Shown here piece by piece: positions 62,917-64,000 of a stretch of DNA of 64,000 nucleotides (positions are counted from its first letter, which is position 1; every line of letters begins with the position of its first letter). The position numbers were made by a program, and so were the translations under genes. Below the pieces are notes generated by a model. The model had not been told where the DNA came from. It saw only the letters and a list, made by a program, of their open reading frames with translations, and did not search any database. Source of the DNA: an uncultured Eubacteriales bacterium (GTDB lineage: Bacteria > Bacillota > Clostridia > Oscillospirales > CAG-382); assembly GCA_934446675.1 (NCBI GenBank), contig CAKSEL010000003.1:62001-126000 (forward strand), written 5' to 3'.

Positions 62917-63987
62917 TTATCCTGCGCGCATACACGCCGCAGTTTTTTGAAGAAGATAAAGCCTGTGCTTTATGAGAAAGGCGAATACGGCTTGCTTTTT
63001 CGGAAGCCTGTACCACGGATAAGTTTTCAGCGAAGATGATATTATTTCCGACGTGCATATCTTTTTCAGATTTGCCCTCGTTTTTCGGTACGGTATTTTG
63101 TTCTGAACGCCGTACATTATTTCCTGAGAGCATAAAACCCTGCCGTATGCCTGAGAGAGCCTGTCGAGATATATCTTGTACTCGTCTTTAGGTATTTTTG
63201 CGCTCAGCCTGTTTTCGAGCTCACTCATAAATCTTTCAAACAGCAAAAGCCTTTTTGCGTCGTATGCCTTGGATACCGACTCTGCGTTTCTGCAATATCT
63301 GTAAAACGCGCCCGGAATACCGGCGGCTTTTGATATGTGCGATGCAAAATCCACCGTAAACAGCGTGTCCTCCGACATTATTTCGCGTTCCGACATGAAT
63401 TTTATGCCGTATTTTTCGATTACGCCGCGTCTGTAAAGGTTTTTCCATATACCCGTGCCGTATCTGCTGTCAAGCGTTTCGTGCGGCAGCGAGCCGGATA
63501 TGCCGAGAATCAGGTCTTTTATATCTTCTTTTGTTTCAAACAGCGTGTCTTTTTCAAAGTAAAGGTTTTCCGAATATTCTCCGTCTTTTTCAAAGATGTT
63601 TCCGCCGACCACGGCGAAACCCGACATAACAAGCTCCGCACCGTATTTTTCCGCCGCGCCGTACAGCGTCTCAAACATATTTTCCGCGGCATAATCGTCG
63701 GAATCCGCAAAGCCTATGTATTTACCGAGTGCCGTTTCAAGTCCCAGGTTGCGTGAAAGTCCGGCGCCGCTGTTTTTCTTGTGTATGACTTTTATACGGC
63801 TGTCTTTTTTGGCATATTCGTCGCACATATTTCCGCTGCCGTCGGGTGAGCCGTCGTCAACGAGGATTATTTCAATATCGCGCAGCGTCTGCGACATGAG
63901 AGAGTTTACGCAGCGATCGAGATATTTTTCCGCACGGTATACCGGGACTATAATGCTTACGGCAGGGCATGATGTTTGTTTTGTCAT
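62917..63987 (-). CDS. Family 2 glycosyltransferase
   Basis: 356 residues with VSIIVPVYRAEKYLDRCVNSL near the start (as IIVPVYRAEKY), VDDGSPDGSGNMCDEYAKKD near residue 42 and ADSDDYAAENM near residue 95. The C-terminal half is helical and not recognised. GGAGGG precedes the ATG, 13 bases from the window edge, so the operon probably continues beyond. It forms one run with the next two glycosyltransferases, the EAL gene and the membrane glycosyltransferase. Confidence 0.92.
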   Translation of the reverse strand: MTKQTSCPAVSIIVPVYRAEKYLDRCVNSLMSQTLRDIEIILVDDGSPDGSGNMCDEYAKKDSRIKVIHKKNSGAGLSRNLGLETALGKYIGFADSDDYAAENMFETLYGAAEKYGAELVMSGFAVVGGNIFEKDGEYSENLYFEKDTLFETKEDIKDLILGISGSLPHETLDSRYGTGIWKNLYRRGVIEKYGIKFMSEREIMSEDTLFTVDFASHISKAAGIPGAFYRYCRNAESVSKAYDAKRLLLFERFMSELENRLSAKIPKDEYKIYLDRLSQAYGRVLCSQEIMYGVQNKIPYRKTRANLKKICTSEIISSSLKTYPWYRLPKKQAVFAFLIKHRLYLLQKTAACMRAG

Positions 63988-64000
63988 TTTGCCCTCCGTA

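Overview
The window looks like chromosomal DNA of a strictly fermentative, gut-type member of the class Clostridia (Bacillota), probably Oscillospirales or a relative. The pointers are mid GC content with heavy AGA use for arginine, near-consensus sigma-A promoters (TTGACA-17-TATAAT) and strong GGAGG ribosome binding sites. The S10-spc-alpha cluster has the Clostridia layout, with rpsD between rpsK and rpoA. The window also has pyruvate formate-lyase, an S-layer-anchored giant protein, HisZ with short-form HisG, and a Spo0A-C-like protein. I assign no genus. I saw no tRNA, rRNA, CRISPR array, phage or transposase gene.

Layout. 1-7.9 kb, minus strand: a CvpA-like protein, pgsA, a ClpE-type AAA+ unfoldase, a sugar nucleotidyltransferase, a SWIM zinc-finger protein, then hisZ-hisG and the first bases of the next gene. 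8.1-8.7 kb: a short, strongly promoted transcript with a 38-codon ORF and a clean terminator. 8.8-9.2 kb: an Rrf2/IscR-type regulator. 9.6-17.5 kb: a 2642-residue secreted SLH protein built from repeated modules. 17.7-22.7 kb: pyrG (minus) divergent from a secreted GLUG-like repeat protein and gpsA. 22.8-27.0 kb: the protein quality-control run tig-clpP-clpX plus a Spo0A-C-like protein. 27.1-32.6 kb: an ECF S-component, then an Lrp regulator, aminotransferase, DUF362-ferredoxin protein, metA and a lipoprotein. 33.3-49.4 kb: 31 genes of the ribosomal protein/secY/adk/map/infA/rpoA cluster. 50.5-55.4 kb: a membrane protein, pflB and pflA. 55.5-58.4 kb: a polysaccharide deacetylase, a histidine phosphatase, and an ogt-tag DNA alkylation-repair pair. 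58.4-64 kb, minus strand: four glycosyltransferases and an EAL-domain protein, probably one surface-glycan operon.

The most unusual thing here is a family of three long (about 0.6-0.8 kb) structured intergenic repeats: A at 32.65-33.25 kb, B at 49.5-50.25 kb (inverted) and C at 53.9-54.6 kb. They share a core of about 130 bp that is nearly identical, and a series of hairpins. One hairpin has completely different arm sequences in the copies yet stays perfectly paired. A and B flank the whole ribosomal cluster as inverted repeats, and C separates pflB from its activase gene. Other points of interest are pyrG, which has no ATG/GTG/TTG in the expected place (an ACG sits there) behind a leader terminator, structured RNA candidates in front of rpsJ and between rpsJ and rplC, and a patch of foreign-looking codon use inside the giant surface protein.

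How the genes work together. The sequence shows housekeeping blocks (translation, proteolysis, CTP, lipid and histidine synthesis) interleaved with cell-surface functions (SLH protein, GLUG protein, deacetylase, glycosyltransferases). The mixed-acid fermentation pair pflB/pflA supplies acetyl-CoA. MetA, judged from Glu111, would use acetyl-CoA rather than succinyl-CoA. All assignments come from reading the sequence and recalling family motifs; no database search was run.
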